From Sphingomonadales bacterium (GTDB lineage Bacteria; Pseudomonadota; Alphaproteobacteria; Sphingomonadales; Sphingomonadaceae), in NCBI GenBank assembly GCA_016721875.1, contig JADKHG010000003.1, positions 1 to 64,000 of the forward strand: a stretch of 64,000 bases of DNA, given 5' to 3'. The notes under the pieces are model-generated. The model ran no database searches. It saw only the letters and a list, made by a program, of their open reading frames with translations, and was not told where the DNA came from. Both the position numbers and the translations under genes were made by a program. Positions 38,798 through 48,662 of the stretch are shown one piece after another. Numbering within the stretch: the first letter of the stretch is position 1; every line of letters starts with the position of its first letter.

Positions 38798-40484
38798 ATG
38801 CCTTCAGATCTAGACAGGGCAATTGAAGCGACGGTCCAGCTATTGATGGAGAATGACGGTCCATTGTCCGTGGTATCGGTCGAAAAATTCGGGCAGCAAC
38901 TGCCTGTTCTGAAACATGCACCCGCGAATTTGCGTGACTATTTAAGCTATTTCTCGGCATTGAATGCTGACAAGGAATTTTTGGTCGACGGGGAAATTCG
39001 CCTGACATTTGCCGAATGTTATGCGGCAGCGCGTGCTTTGGCGGGCGGTCTGGTCGAAGGTTATAATTTGCAGACAGGGGATCGTGTCGGGATTGCCGCG
39101 CGCAACTCGGCCAACTGGATCATCGCCTATATGGCGATCGTTATGGCTGGTGGGGTTGCCACTTTGCTCAACGGCTGGTGGCAAGGCGGCGAATTGGCCG
39201 AAGGTATTGCGATGGTGGAGTGCCGTTGTGCTCGCCGACGAGCAACGCGCAGAAAGATTAACTGGAGCCGATGTCGGCAACGCCGAGATATTAATTTTCG
39301 AACATGACGTTTTACCGCTCGACGGTCTGAAAATATTACTGGCCAAGGGCGGCAGCGCAGAAACCGAATTGCCGCCGATCGATCCACTGGACAAGGTGAC
39401 AATCCTATTTACTTCCGGATCGACCGGTCAGTCTAAAGGCGCTTGGTCGGACCACCGTGCGGTTACGCAGGCCACAATGAGTTATGTCGGGCAGACGATG
39501 GTCTTTTTTGAGATATTGAGTGCGACTAATGGCGTATCAGACCTGCAACCTGCCACGTTGCTCAACGTACCGCTCTTTCATGTAACCGCCGCTGTCCCGG
39601 TATTGCTACAAAGCTTCGCTATCGGGCGCAGGCTGGTCATGATGCCGAAATGGGATGCCGAAGAGGCGATGAGATTGATCGAAAAGGAAAAGATAACCTA
39701 TTTTGTTGGCGTCCCGTTGATGAGCATCGAGATCGCGACGCATCCGAACAAGGGCAAATACGATCTGACGTCCTGCACGGGTTTTGCGGCCGGCGGAGCC
39801 CCGCGCCCGGTCGAACATGTTCGACGGATCAAGGAAGAAATGAGCTGGGTTTCCCGCTGCTTGGCTATGGATTGACCGAAACCAACGGGGTGGGTTGCGG
39901 CAATTTCACAGAAAACTATCTGGCCGCTTACTAGCACCGGTCCGGCGACCAAGCCCATGGTTGAAGTCGGGATTCTCGACGATGATGGCAAACAGCTACC
40001 TCAAGGAGAACGCGGCGAAATCGGAATACGGACAATCGCAAACTTCGGTGGCTATTGGGCCAATGACGACGCCACAAACGCTGCTTTCACTACTGACGGA
40101 TTTTTCCTGACCGGTGACATCGGTTATCTTGATGAAGACGGATATCTGTTCATAGTTGACCGCAAAAAAGACATCATCATCCGCGGCGGCGAAAATATCA
40201 GTTGTCCCGAAGTCGAAGCAGCCGCCTACGAACATGATTTGATCGTCGAACTTTCGGTATTCGGAGTAGCCGATGACCGCTTTGGAGAGGTGCCCGCGAT
40301 CGTTTATCATACCAAGGATAACCAGTCGTTGTCCGGCGACAATTTACGCAGTTTTCTAGCCAGCAAACTGGCACCGTTCAAAGTGCCTGTGCATTATTGG
40401 CAAGCCGACGAACCCTTGCCCAGATTGGGCACGCAGAAAATTGATCGCATTACCTTGCGTCGGGAATATGGTAAGCACGTTTAA
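38798..40484 (+). CDS. Acyl-CoA synthetase / AMP-dependent ligase (three frameshifts)
   Basis: An ANL-superfamily ligase, about 562 residues, that activates a carboxylate as acyl-AMP and then acyl-CoA. The P-loop is 'TILFTSGSTGQSKGAW', the A5 motif 'PLLGYGLTETNGVG', then 'TGDIGYLDEDGYLFIVDRKK' and 'IIIRGGENISCPEVEAAAY', and the A10 Lys region 'LPRLGTQKIDRITLRREY'. The frame changes near 39222 (two bases missing), 39838-39841 (one A missing) and 39923-39930. Each part is well conserved, so either errors or a very young pseudogene explains it. Chain-length preference cannot be told. Confidence 0.82.
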
Positions 40485-40539
40485 GGCAATTAAGTTCGGA
40501 GTCCTGCCGCTCGACCATGTGAATTTGAAAGCCCTCTGA

Positions 40540-43299
40540 ATGACGCTCCCCTCGTCCGCGATCCGACAACAGCGGGCCATCATTGACCGTAAGGAAGCTG
40601 CAGAGCGGCTGGAGCACGCTGTCTCCCAATGCGCGCCAGCCGACCGCAGACAAGTTGCGCTTGGAATGCTCCAGCAGATGCTGGAACAGGGACGCAACGA
40701 AATTTCTAGAAGATTGCGTGAACATCCGTCGCAGGGGCATCGCTCAGCGCAGGAGCAATCCTTCCTGATCGATCAGATTATCCGGCTGGCCTATGATTTC
40801 GTCACCGAAACGCTTTATCCCACCGCCAATCGTTCTACGTCCGAGAAGATCGCGGTATTGGCGGTTGGCGGCTACGGCCGAGGAGAAATGGCACCGTTCA
40901 GCGATGTCGATATCGGTTTCATAACGCCATATAAGCGCACCGCCTGGACCGAGCAGGTCGTCGAAACTGTATTATACCTGTTGTGGGACCTTGGCTTGAA
41001 AGTGGGGCAGTCCAGCCGGTCACTGGACGAAACGGTCCGCATGGCAGAGGAAGATCTCACAATCCGGACAGCTCTGCTGGAAAGTCGATTTATCTGGGGT
41101 GATCGCGAAGTTTTTGACGAGGCTTCCAGGCGATTTTGGAATGACGTTGCAGGCAAAACCGGATCGGATTTTGTCGCCCGAAAAATGGCCGAACGCGATG
41201 ACCGTCACAAGCGCATGGGCGACAGTCGCTATGTGGTCGAGCCGAATATAAAGGAGGGCAAGGGCGGCTTGCGCGATCTGCATACGCTCTACTGGATTGG
41301 AAAATATGTCTACCGAGTCCGTTCAGTCGCGGATTTGGTCGACGTTGGCCTGTTGACCGCCGATGAGTTTCGGAAGTTCCGAAAGGCTGAAGAATTTTTG
41401 TGGACCGTCCGCTGTCATATGCACGACATAGCCGGCCGCGCCGAGGACCGGCTGACATTCGACTTGCAGCGCGACGTTGCGCAGCGAATGCAGTTTGCGG
41501 CACGCCCCGGACGCTCACCGGTTGAGCGGTTCATGCAACTCTACTTCCTCAACGCGAAAACCGTTGGTGATCTTACCGGTGTGTTTCTAGCGCATTTGGA
41601 CGAAGCATTAGGTAAAAAGGGTAAGCGCTTCCTGCCCAGTCTGACCCGAAGGCCAAGAAAGCTGAACGGCTTTAAGCTCGATCGCGGACGGCTTGCATTA
41701 CCGGATGAAAGCTTTTTCACCGAGGACCCGGTTCGTCTTTTGGAAATCTTTCAGCTGGCAGACCGCTTTGAGCTGGAAATCCATCCCTTGGCGATGCGTT
41801 CGGCGCGACGCGATGCGCGTTTGATCGATGCAAATATCCGAGTGAATGACCGCGCTAACAGAATGTTTCTGGAAACGTTGAGTTCGCCGCGCGATCCGGA
41901 ACGGGTGCTGCGCTGGATGAATGAATCCACGGTTTTTGGGAGATTCATTCCTGATTTCGGCCGCGTCGTCGCGCAAATGCAGTTTGATATGTATCACCAC
42001 TATACGGTCGATGAGCATTCGATTCGGGCGATCGGTCTCTTATCCGAAATTGAAAAGGGCGACCATAAAACAGACCATCCGCTGTCCACAACAATAATGG
42101 CGCAAATATTAAGCCGGCGCGTCTTATTTGTCGCGGTTTTACTCCATGATATTGCGAAGGGTCGTGGCGGAGACCATAGCATATTGGGCGCGGAAATTGC
42201 GCTTGCACTATGTCCGCGCCTTGGCTTGAGCGCTGCGGAAACAGAAACGGTTTCGTGGCTGGTGCGGCACCATCTGTTAATGTCAGCTACTGCATTCAAG
42301 CGTGATCTATCGGACTTCAAAACGATCCTTGATTTTTCCCAATCGGTAACATCGTTGGAACGTCTACGGCTACTGCTAGTTTTGACAGTGGTCGATATCA
42401 GAGCCGTCGGCCCTGGGGTCTGGAATAGCTGGAAACGGCAATTGCTTTCCGATCTGTTCGAGGCAACCGAGGAAGTTTTGCGGTTGGGTCATAAACAACG
42501 TGGACGCAGCGAACGCATTGAGTCCAAGCAAGCCAGTCTGTCTGAGAAATTAACACTTACTCCTGCATCTTTTGTCAAATTTGCCAAGCGTTTACCTGAT
42601 GCCTACTGGATTGCCGAGCCTGACGATATACTAGAGAGAAATGCCCGTCTCATTCTCGACAATCCCGCTACCGAACTTGTGATCGACGCCTGCTACTATG
42701 CGGAGCGTGGTGCAACTTTGGTAACGGTTCTCGCTGCCGACCATCCCGGACTGTTTTACCGGATTGCCGGCGCAATCCATCTGGCTGGAGGGAACATCAT
42801 TGATGCCCGCGTCCATACCAGCGCCGATGGAATGGCTGTGGACAATTTCCTCGTTCAAGACCCGCTTGGACGTCCCTTTCAAGAAGCCAGTCAAATTGAG
42901 CGGCTGGAACGCGCAGTCGAAGATGCTTTGGCCAACCGGTCGGCGATTGTTCCAAAGCTGGAAGCGAAATCCACCGCCCGAAGACGGTCCGATGCTTTCA
43001 AAGTGGCGCCATCGGTTCTGGTCGACAACAAGGCATCGAATCGGTTCACGGTGGTCGAGGTCAGCGCGGCTGATCGTCCCGCATTGTTGAACCGTCTAGC
43101 CTTCGCGCTGTTTCAATCAAAGGTTACACTACACAGAGCCCATATCGCGACCTACGGCGAACGTGCTGTCGATACGTTCTATATTACCGATCTGTTTGGC
43201 GGAAAAATTGAAAACAAGGCTCGGTTGAAGGCACTCGAATCCAGATTGATCGAGGCGGCGACCGGCGAAGGTGTAGCCGAGGCGGCGATAGCGGCCTGA
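40540..43299 (+). CDS. glnD: PII uridylyltransferase / uridylyl-removing enzyme
   Basis: GlnD senses glutamine and uridylylates or deuridylylates PII proteins to control nitrogen metabolism. The 919-residue protein has the nucleotidyltransferase domain with 'GGYGRGEMAPFSDVDIGF', the GlnD-type helical linker ('VVEPNIKEGKGGLRDLHTLY'), an HD domain ('VLLHDIAKGRGGDHSILGAE', 'SWLVRHHLLMSATAF') and two C-terminal ACT domains ('LVTVLAADHPGLFYRIAGAI', 'TVVEVSAADRPALLNRLAFA'). All parts are intact. A terminator hairpin follows 54 bases after its stop. Confidence 0.96.
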   Translation: MTLPSSAIRQQRAIIDRKEAAERLEHAVSQCAPADRRQVALGMLQQMLEQGRNEISRRLREHPSQGHRSAQEQSFLIDQIIRLAYDFVTETLYPTANRSTSEKIAVLAVGGYGRGEMAPFSDVDIGFITPYKRTAWTEQVVETVLYLLWDLGLKVGQSSRSLDETVRMAEEDLTIRTALLESRFIWGDREVFDEASRRFWNDVAGKTGSDFVARKMAERDDRHKRMGDSRYVVEPNIKEGKGGLRDLHTLYWIGKYVYRVRSVADLVDVGLLTADEFRKFRKAEEFLWTVRCHMHDIAGRAEDRLTFDLQRDVAQRMQFAARPGRSPVERFMQLYFLNAKTVGDLTGVFLAHLDEALGKKGKRFLPSLTRRPRKLNGFKLDRGRLALPDESFFTEDPVRLLEIFQLADRFELEIHPLAMRSARRDARLIDANIRVNDRANRMFLETLSSPRDPERVLRWMNESTVFGRFIPDFGRVVAQMQFDMYHHYTVDEHSIRAIGLLSEIEKGDHKTDHPLSTTIMAQILSRRVLFVAVLLHDIAKGRGGDHSILGAEIALALCPRLGLSAAETETVSWLVRHHLLMSATAFKRDLSDFKTILDFSQSVTSLERLRLLLVLTVVDIRAVGPGVWNSWKRQLLSDLFEATEEVLRLGHKQRGRSERIESKQASLSEKLTLTPASFVKFAKRLPDAYWIAEPDDILERNARLILDNPATELVIDACYYAERGATLVTVLAADHPGLFYRIAGAIHLAGGNIIDARVHTSADGMAVDNFLVQDPLGRPFQEASQIERLERAVEDALANRSAIVPKLEAKSTARRRSDAFKVAPSVLVDNKASNRFTVVEVSAADRPALLNRLAFALFQSKVTLHRAHIATYGERAVDTFYITDLFGGKIENKARLKALESRLIEAATGEGVAEAAIAA

Positions 43300-43352
43300 A
43301 AGTTTTTCTAGCGCCTGGGCGCATTGCACTTCTTTAAAACAGCGCAATAAAA

Positions 43353-43375
43353 AAGGGCCGGATAATCCGGCCCTT
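43353..43375. terminator. Strong bidirectional terminator between glnD and the OmpA gene
   Basis: AAGGGCCGGAT and ATCCGGCCCTT form a perfect stem with a short loop. On the minus strand it is followed by TTTTTTATT, ideal for ending the OmpA transcript; on the plus strand CTTCTCT follows, serving glnD. Confidence 0.85.
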
Positions 43376-43398
43376 CTCTATCATTGTCCTGAATGAAC

Positions 43399-44550
43399 TC
43401 AGTTGCCCGAGCCAGGTCCGTAGTTGACTTCAACACGACGGTTCTGCGGTTCGCGCACACCGTCGGCAGTATCAACAAGCGGCTTGGATTCGCCGAATGC
43501 TTCGGTCGAAATTGCACCGCCCGAGATGCCCTTGCCTTCGAGGTAAGAGCGGACGGTCGAGTTACGACGTTGTGACAGACCGACGTTGTAGCTGGCTGCA
43601 CCCGACTTGTCGGCGTGGCCGGCAAGCATGACGCGAGCATTGCCGCAATTGGCATATTGTGCCGCTGCGTTGTCCAGAACGCCGGTGGCTTCACCGGTGA
43701 GGTTCGACTTATCCCAGTCGAAGAACACGATGTAAGGTCCGGTGTTGCACTGAACGACCGGAGGAGCCGGCGGTGCAGGTGGAACATATGGGGGTGGCGG
43801 CGGAGCAACATATGGCGGCGGCGGCGGGGTGGGTTCGACCGGGGTCGGTTCCGGAGCGCCACCAAAGTTGTAGATCAAGCTGCCGAGCAGCGAGTGCGTA
43901 CGCAGACGGCTGCTGACGTCACGGCCCGAGCTATCAACCAGATCGACGTTGTTGACGTTGAAAAAACGATACTTCAGACCAACGTCCCAGCTATCGCTCA
44001 GCGGAGCACGGATGCCTGCAAGTGCCTGCCAAGCGAGACCTGTGTCCGAATCATCAAGCCAGCCTGGCCCAACACGGTTGATCGAATAGTGATGATCGAC
44101 GCGAGCCACACCAACACCGCCGCCAACGAAACCTTGCAGGCCATCGTCATCGCCAAAGTCGAACATGCCGTTGAGCATGAAACTAAGTGCATTCACGTCA
44201 CCAGCCACATAGTCCCAAGTTCCGATAACCCCCGGCGCCGCACTCGAAAGAGGAGCAGCTGCAGGAATGCGGACGGAGCTGGACATGCTGCTGGGATCGG
44301 CTTCACGGTAGCTAGTTTCGGCTTCGAGGCGGAAACCACCGAAGTCGTATCCGACAACCGCACCAAAATCATAACCGGTTTCATGGTCGAGCGACACAGC
44401 GTCGGGCGTCGTTCCGACGTCAAACTGCTGGTCTTCAACAAGCATGGCACCACCATCTACACCCACATACCATGAATCGTCGCGAGCCAATGCGGGCGAC
44501 GCCAAGGCGGTGGAGGCGAGTGCCAAACTAATGGCTAACTTACGCATCAA
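43399..44550 (-). CDS. OmpA family outer-membrane protein
   Basis: A 383-residue outer-membrane protein. After a signal peptide ('LAISLALASTALASPALA') comes an eight-strand beta-barrel domain ('SWYVGVDGGAMLVEDQQFDV', 'GYDFGAVVGYDFGGFRLEAE', 'WDVGLKYRFFNVNNVDLVD'), a Pro-rich linker around residues 235-265, and the peptidoglycan-binding OmpA domain ('PYIVFFDWDKSNLTGEATG', 'LAGHADKSGAASYNVGLSQR', 'RVEVNYGPGSGN'). It has its own upstream region of about 210 bases and a terminator, so it is transcribed alone. Confidence 0.94.
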   Translation of the reverse strand: MMRKLAISLALASTALASPALARDDSWYVGVDGGAMLVEDQQFDVGTTPDAVSLDHETGYDFGAVVGYDFGGFRLEAETSYREADPSSMSSSVRIPAAAPLSSAAPGVIGTWDYVAGDVNALSFMLNGMFDFGDDDGLQGFVGGGVGVARVDHHYSINRVGPGWLDDSDTGLAWQALAGIRAPLSDSWDVGLKYRFFNVNNVDLVDSSGRDVSSRLRTHSLLGSLIYNFGGAPEPTPVEPTPPPPPYVAPPPPPYVPPAPPAPPVVQCNTGPYIVFFDWDKSNLTGEATGVLDNAAAQYANCGNARVMLAGHADKSGAASYNVGLSQRRNSTVRSYLEGKGISGGAISTEAFGESKPLVDTADGVREPQNRRVEVNYGPGSGN

Positions 44551-44763
44551 CTTTCCCCTTTTCTTTCTAAGGATCGAAATTTCGGTGCGTTTGTCCTACC
44601 GTCACTCTTCGGAGGTTGCAAGCATCCTTTGCCCCGAAACTGTTGCCAAAATGTCGCCTTTCGAAAGAATCTCTGCGAGTAACCTTATAATGTTGCAGGC
44701 TTTTGCAATTGAACAGCAGGTTACGGATCGTATCCAAATCTAGTTAGATCAAATTCTCCACCG
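44551..44763. other. Intergenic region between the OmpA gene and the end of the virion cluster
   Basis: These 213 bases lie upstream of the minus-strand OmpA gene and downstream of the last virion gene (DUF2793). It is A+T richer than its surroundings and must hold the OmpA promoter, but I cannot place -35 and -10 elements with confidence. No coding sequence or terminator hairpin is evident. Confidence 0.5.
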
Positions 44764-45214
44764 TCAATCCGCTAGGATTCCGCGAATCTTCAAAACTGTC
44801 AGCAGTTGTACGAGCGCATTTCTTGCCTCATTATCAATCATAGTCCCGCCAGTTGGTTCGGCGATAGACGCGGGTTCCATCCACTCATCGTCGCGGAATA
44901 TCCGTCTGTACTGAAACGAAATATCCCAGATTTCCATTCCCTCCACAGGCGGATGGAATCGCCAACTGGCACCCGTCCGTCGCAATATTATTCGCCTTTC
45001 CAGCCCAGATGCCAGTCGAAGCTGTTCCGACAAGCCAGCATTTTCCTGCATCAGCAGCGGCAAGATCACTAGGCGGAGACGACAATACCCCCTGAATCAA
45101 GGGGTGCAGCAGCGAATCGATGCGCCGGATAGCCTCATTGTGGGTGACTTCTTTTTGCGATTGGGCAACTGCCAATTCAGGCAACGCGTGTCGGGGGGTA
45201 TGCAATTCAGCCAT
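44764..45214 (-). CDS. DUF2793 protein, end of the GTA cluster (frameshifted)
   Basis: About 150 residues. The first part 'HALPELAVAQSQKEVTHNEA' and 'IRRIDSLLHPLIQGVLSSPP', then 'AGKCWLVGTASTGIWAGKAN', is typical of DUF2793, and the second part, in another frame, continues 'TGASWRFHPPVEGMEIWDIS' and 'GGTMIDNEARNALVQLLTVL'. The join needs one base removed or two added near 44985. DUF2793 proteins close the virion gene cluster in many sphingomonads and are presumed tail-tip or fibre components; that role is inference. Confidence 0.8.
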
Positions 45215-45251
45215 AAGCGATTGTCCTCATTTTCAATCTGCGGAATCGTTT

Positions 45252-47435
45252 TCAAATCGAAATTTGCAATAGCGCCGGGCCGGATTTGGAGTGCGTGCCG
45301 ATTTGACGGAATTCAAAATCAAGCACCCCCGACAGGCCACCGGCCAACGCCGTCAGTTCGGCAGCAGGAATGACAAGATGCTCGACATCGGTTGTCCAGG
45401 CTGATCGTAGCAACCCACTGGAATAGCAGAGTATCTCGAATGAAAGCACGTCTTCACCGATTGGAATATCGACCGAATCCTGCCATCCATTGTCTCGCCT
45501 CGTCCTTCTTATCCACGAAAGCAGGCCATCTCCGGCGTCGTTCACGTCGAACGACGAGTGAACGGGGGATAGCGGGCGCAGCGCATTGCCGTTCAACAGC
45601 AGTTCCGTGGTCTCTGGCAAAACATCGGCCAGCCCCATCGCTTCGAAAGTGATGTCTTGGCCGACAATCAGGGGGTGCCCTTCGACAAAATGGAGTGTGT
45701 CGCTGTCGAGCAAAACCAGTGGAGCCCCGATCTGATGGACATTTGGCGAAAAGTCGGTTCCAGAAACACCACGAAGCAGGTTGGTCAGGCGATAATCAGT
45801 CGCCGAGATGCGTTCTGCAAAACCATAGCGGACGATCTCATCACCTATCCAAACGGCAGGCGCGGTTGGGGAAACAGGTGCCCGCTACCGGCAGGCAATT
45901 CCATCGCTTCATGAAGAAGAGGCGCACCCGCAGTTGATTTTGGGTATCCAACAAATGGTTTGGATGGGGCGGCAAAATCTCCAGAAGCTCCCTATTATTG
46001 CAGCAGGGCAGTCTGTCCGAGTTCGATTCGGTTATCCCCGTCGATCAAGCTGATCGCGGCGCGGCGCCAGCCGGCCTCGGTGCCGGCGGCCGCTATTGCT
46101 ACAATCGGCTTTTCGGCATTATTTCCAGCAAGCGCCGGAGGTCCATCGCAACCAGCACTGTTTCGCCAATGGGTAGGTCCGACCCCACCAAATTTCGACC
46201 AGGGTCTGCCAACGCAGCATCCGGTCCAGAGTCGACAAAAGCAGACCTTAATGTAACGCGCAGCGCCAACCGGACATCTCGACTTCTGCAATGTGCCATG
46301 ACCGCTGATCGCCGGGGAGCATAGCCTTGTCACCAACGGCAAGCGACTCAGGCCCGATGGCAAACATTCCTACTGTCTCAAACGACTGTCTGGGAATATT
46401 GAGAAGCTGCCAGTCCGCCAGTCGCAATGCAGCTTGCGCATCAAGAGCTCCGGGAAATTCAAATGCATGCGGTTTTCTGCCGACACCCGAACGCGCACTG
46501 ACTTGCAGCCCAGCCTGAAAATCACGGCTGACGTCGTAATAGCGCAGGCCAAAAGCCGGGATTTCTGCTTCCGCGCCGGGAAATGATCTATCTAACGAGG
46601 GTCTGGCGTCTCCTTGTGCCTCTGCAACGTCGGACAGACTATGGCTTGACATTGGAGCGGCCCAGTCGCGAACAACCATGCCGTCATCCACGGGTAGAAC
46701 AGCGACAGGTGCCAGCTTGAGCACAGGCTTAATCGAGGCGCGCGCTGAGTCGCCCTGCAAGGCATATCCCGAAACTGTCTCCGCGCTCGTCCCTGAAATC
46801 AAGCCGCCGGATGCCGAGTTGCAAATATCCGATACACTGACTGGAGCATCGCGCTCGATCACTTCAAAGCTGAATGACGGCACCCGATTGCCGAAATCCG
46901 CGAGTTGCAGGCCTTCAAAAACCACATAGCTGAGGCCACGAAACGCCGGGCATTTCGCAACATTTTCTGCCGATGCGATCAACGGATCGACAGCCTGAAA
47001 CTCACTTCCAGGGTAAAAACGAAATTCGGTATCTACCTTGAAAATGCCATCCTGCCCACGAACGAGATTGCCATCGGCCCATATCCGGCCAATCCGCTTA
47101 ACAGGGCGGGAGGAAATGGCGACGGCGAGGTTGACCGAGTAACTATATTGGACAGTGGAAGGGCGATTTTTGCCGCCGCCTGATTTGACCTTTTGTTCGA
47201 TAAGATCGGACGCCCAGATAACGGTACCCGCCATCCGCATTTTACCAAGCACTCCCGGAATTTGCGTGCCATAGCTGGATGTCTGGACGGTCAATTCGTT
47301 TAGCCGGGCACCCTCGCGCGGTTTTGGTCCGCCGAATATAGCCGAATCGATCTGTCTTCCGACATATCCTCCCAATGCGCCGCCGATCGGTCCGCCAAAA
47401 AACGAACCAACCGTTGTCAGAATCAAGGTTGCCAT
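45252..47435 (-). CDS. GTA gp15-like baseplate / host-specificity protein (several frameshifts)
   Basis: The tail-tip protein ('megatron', gp15 of the R. capsulatus GTA), about 728 residues here. The N-terminus 'MATLILTTVGSFFGGPIGGA' and 'RLNELTVQTSSYGTQIPGVL' with 'GTVIWASDLIEQKVKSGGGK' are diagnostic. The C-terminal part includes 'AERISATDYRLTNLLRGVSG' and 'GLLSWIRRTRRDNGWQDSVD'. Frame breaks occur near 46250, 46137-46138 (one C missing), 45988-46008 (two compensating changes) and 45883-45885 (one G missing). Between them the coding sense is well kept. The protein forms the distal tail and receptor-facing part. Confidence 0.82.
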
Positions 47436-47442
47436 GATGGAT

Positions 47443-47841
47443 TTATCCTTTGTACCGCCAGATGCTCAGCACCGGCCAAGGCAGCGGGTCGGGTGTGATG
47501 ACAACGCGCCGCAAACCGGCATGGGCATGCACCCACCCCTGATCCGTTCTGACAATCAAATGCACCTGCGTGGGCGCACTGCAAACCGCTGCGATATCGC
47601 CGGGTGCGACGGTATCGCTGGGCGGCGAGACGACACAGAAATTTCGGCGCAAATAGTCCTCAATCCGCGTCATATGATTGCCACGCAGACTGTAATCATT
47701 GGGGATATCGTCCAACGCCAACGCGTGCCCAACCAGACCTACACAATCGAGTCCGACATCTGGCAGGCGGCCATTTTTGCGGAACGCTGTGCCCACTTGC
47801 AACAAAGCGCGTTCGGCAATCGTGCGGCCAGTCACGCTCAT
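47443..47841 (-). CDS. NlpC/P60 family tail peptidase (GTA gp14-like)
   Basis: A 132-residue cysteine peptidase carried on the tail tip, presumed to cut peptidoglycan during DNA entry. The catalytic Cys is in 'GRLPDVGLDCVGLVGHAL' and the His in 'PTQVHLIVRTDQGWVHAHAG'. The start overlaps the stop of the hub gene as ATGA. Length matches gp14 of GTAs (about 150 residues). Confidence 0.9.
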   Translation of the reverse strand: MSVTGRTIAERALLQVGTAFRKNGRLPDVGLDCVGLVGHALALDDIPNDYSLRGNHMTRIEDYLRRNFCVVSPPSDTVAPGDIAAVCSAPTQVHLIVRTDQGWVHAHAGLRRVVITPDPLPWPVLSIWRYKG

Positions 47842-48662
47842 GCCGACCCCGGGTAGCGTGTAAGCAGATCATTTCCGGGCAAATGCGGCTCGCCCCTGAA
47901 ATTAACGGTGTTGGCAAAACGGGTCGAACACGTCGCCAGCCGACGGTCGCACCCTTCGAGCAGCAAAACGCGATCTCCCGCTACCAATGGTTGCGCAACC
48001 GGTAGCGCCAAGCGGACCCAGTCGGCTCCGCTCGCGACAATGTCATGCTTGAGCCCGCAGCCGGTGCCGGAAAGCTGCCGCGCTGTACCACGGGCAAAAC
48101 CGTTGAATGGTGCCGGCAGAGGTGCAGAGAAGTAGAGCGTGTCAGCAACAACACCGTTAACCGAAACACGGTGCTCGAACCGCAAGCTATTCAATTTGCA
48201 CTGCGCTCCGCAAAATTCCGCACGGCAGGTTGGTGAGGACACCGGGACGATCGAGCGGTCAAGCAGGGCAGCAGGACCGCGCAACTCGGTCTCGAATTCG
48301 ATACCCTTTTGACGGATCGCACCCAATTCTCCGGACGCCAATAGTCGTTTGCCAGCTGCAGGGTTGGTCCAGTCGAACAGGAAAATAGACAGCGAGGCAC
48401 CGTTCCACCGGCCCATTTCCAGATCGTCTTCGCGGATCGCGGAAGACGACAAAACACCGCTAATATCCAAACCACCCGCCGACAGACCAACGCTTTGCGT
48501 TATACTTGCGGGGCGCAGGCCCGGACTGGCTTTCAACAGCAGGCCTTCAAAATAGATGTCGCGGTCATGCGAGGTGAAACCCAATGTCACACCGTCGCGG
48601 CGCTCCAGTTTCCAGCCATAGACTGCCGTCACAACGGGCCCCGCAAGCCAAGGGTCGCTCAT
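47838..48662 (-). CDS. DUF2163 tail hub protein (GTA gp13-like)
   Basis: A 274-residue DUF2163 protein, the hub of the tail tip. The start 'VVTAVYGWKLERRDGVTLGF' and 'TSHDRDIYFEGLLLKASPG' is diagnostic. The family has four Cys that in the R. capsulatus GTA bind an iron-sulfur cluster: here 'SPTCRAEFCGAQCKLN' and 'LLLEGCDRRLATC' supply them. It overlaps both neighbours by 4 bases. Confidence 0.92.
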   Translation of the reverse strand: MSDPWLAGPVVTAVYGWKLERRDGVTLGFTSHDRDIYFEGLLLKASPGLRPASITQSVGLSAGGLDISGVLSSSAIREDDLEMGRWNGASLSIFLFDWTNPAAGKRLLASGELGAIRQKGIEFETELRGPAALLDRSIVPVSSPTCRAEFCGAQCKLNSLRFEHRVSVNGVVADTLYFSAPLPAPFNGFARGTARQLSGTGCGLKHDIVASGADWVRLALPVAQPLVAGDRVLLLEGCDRRLATCSTRFANTVNFRGEPHLPGNDLLTRYPGSA

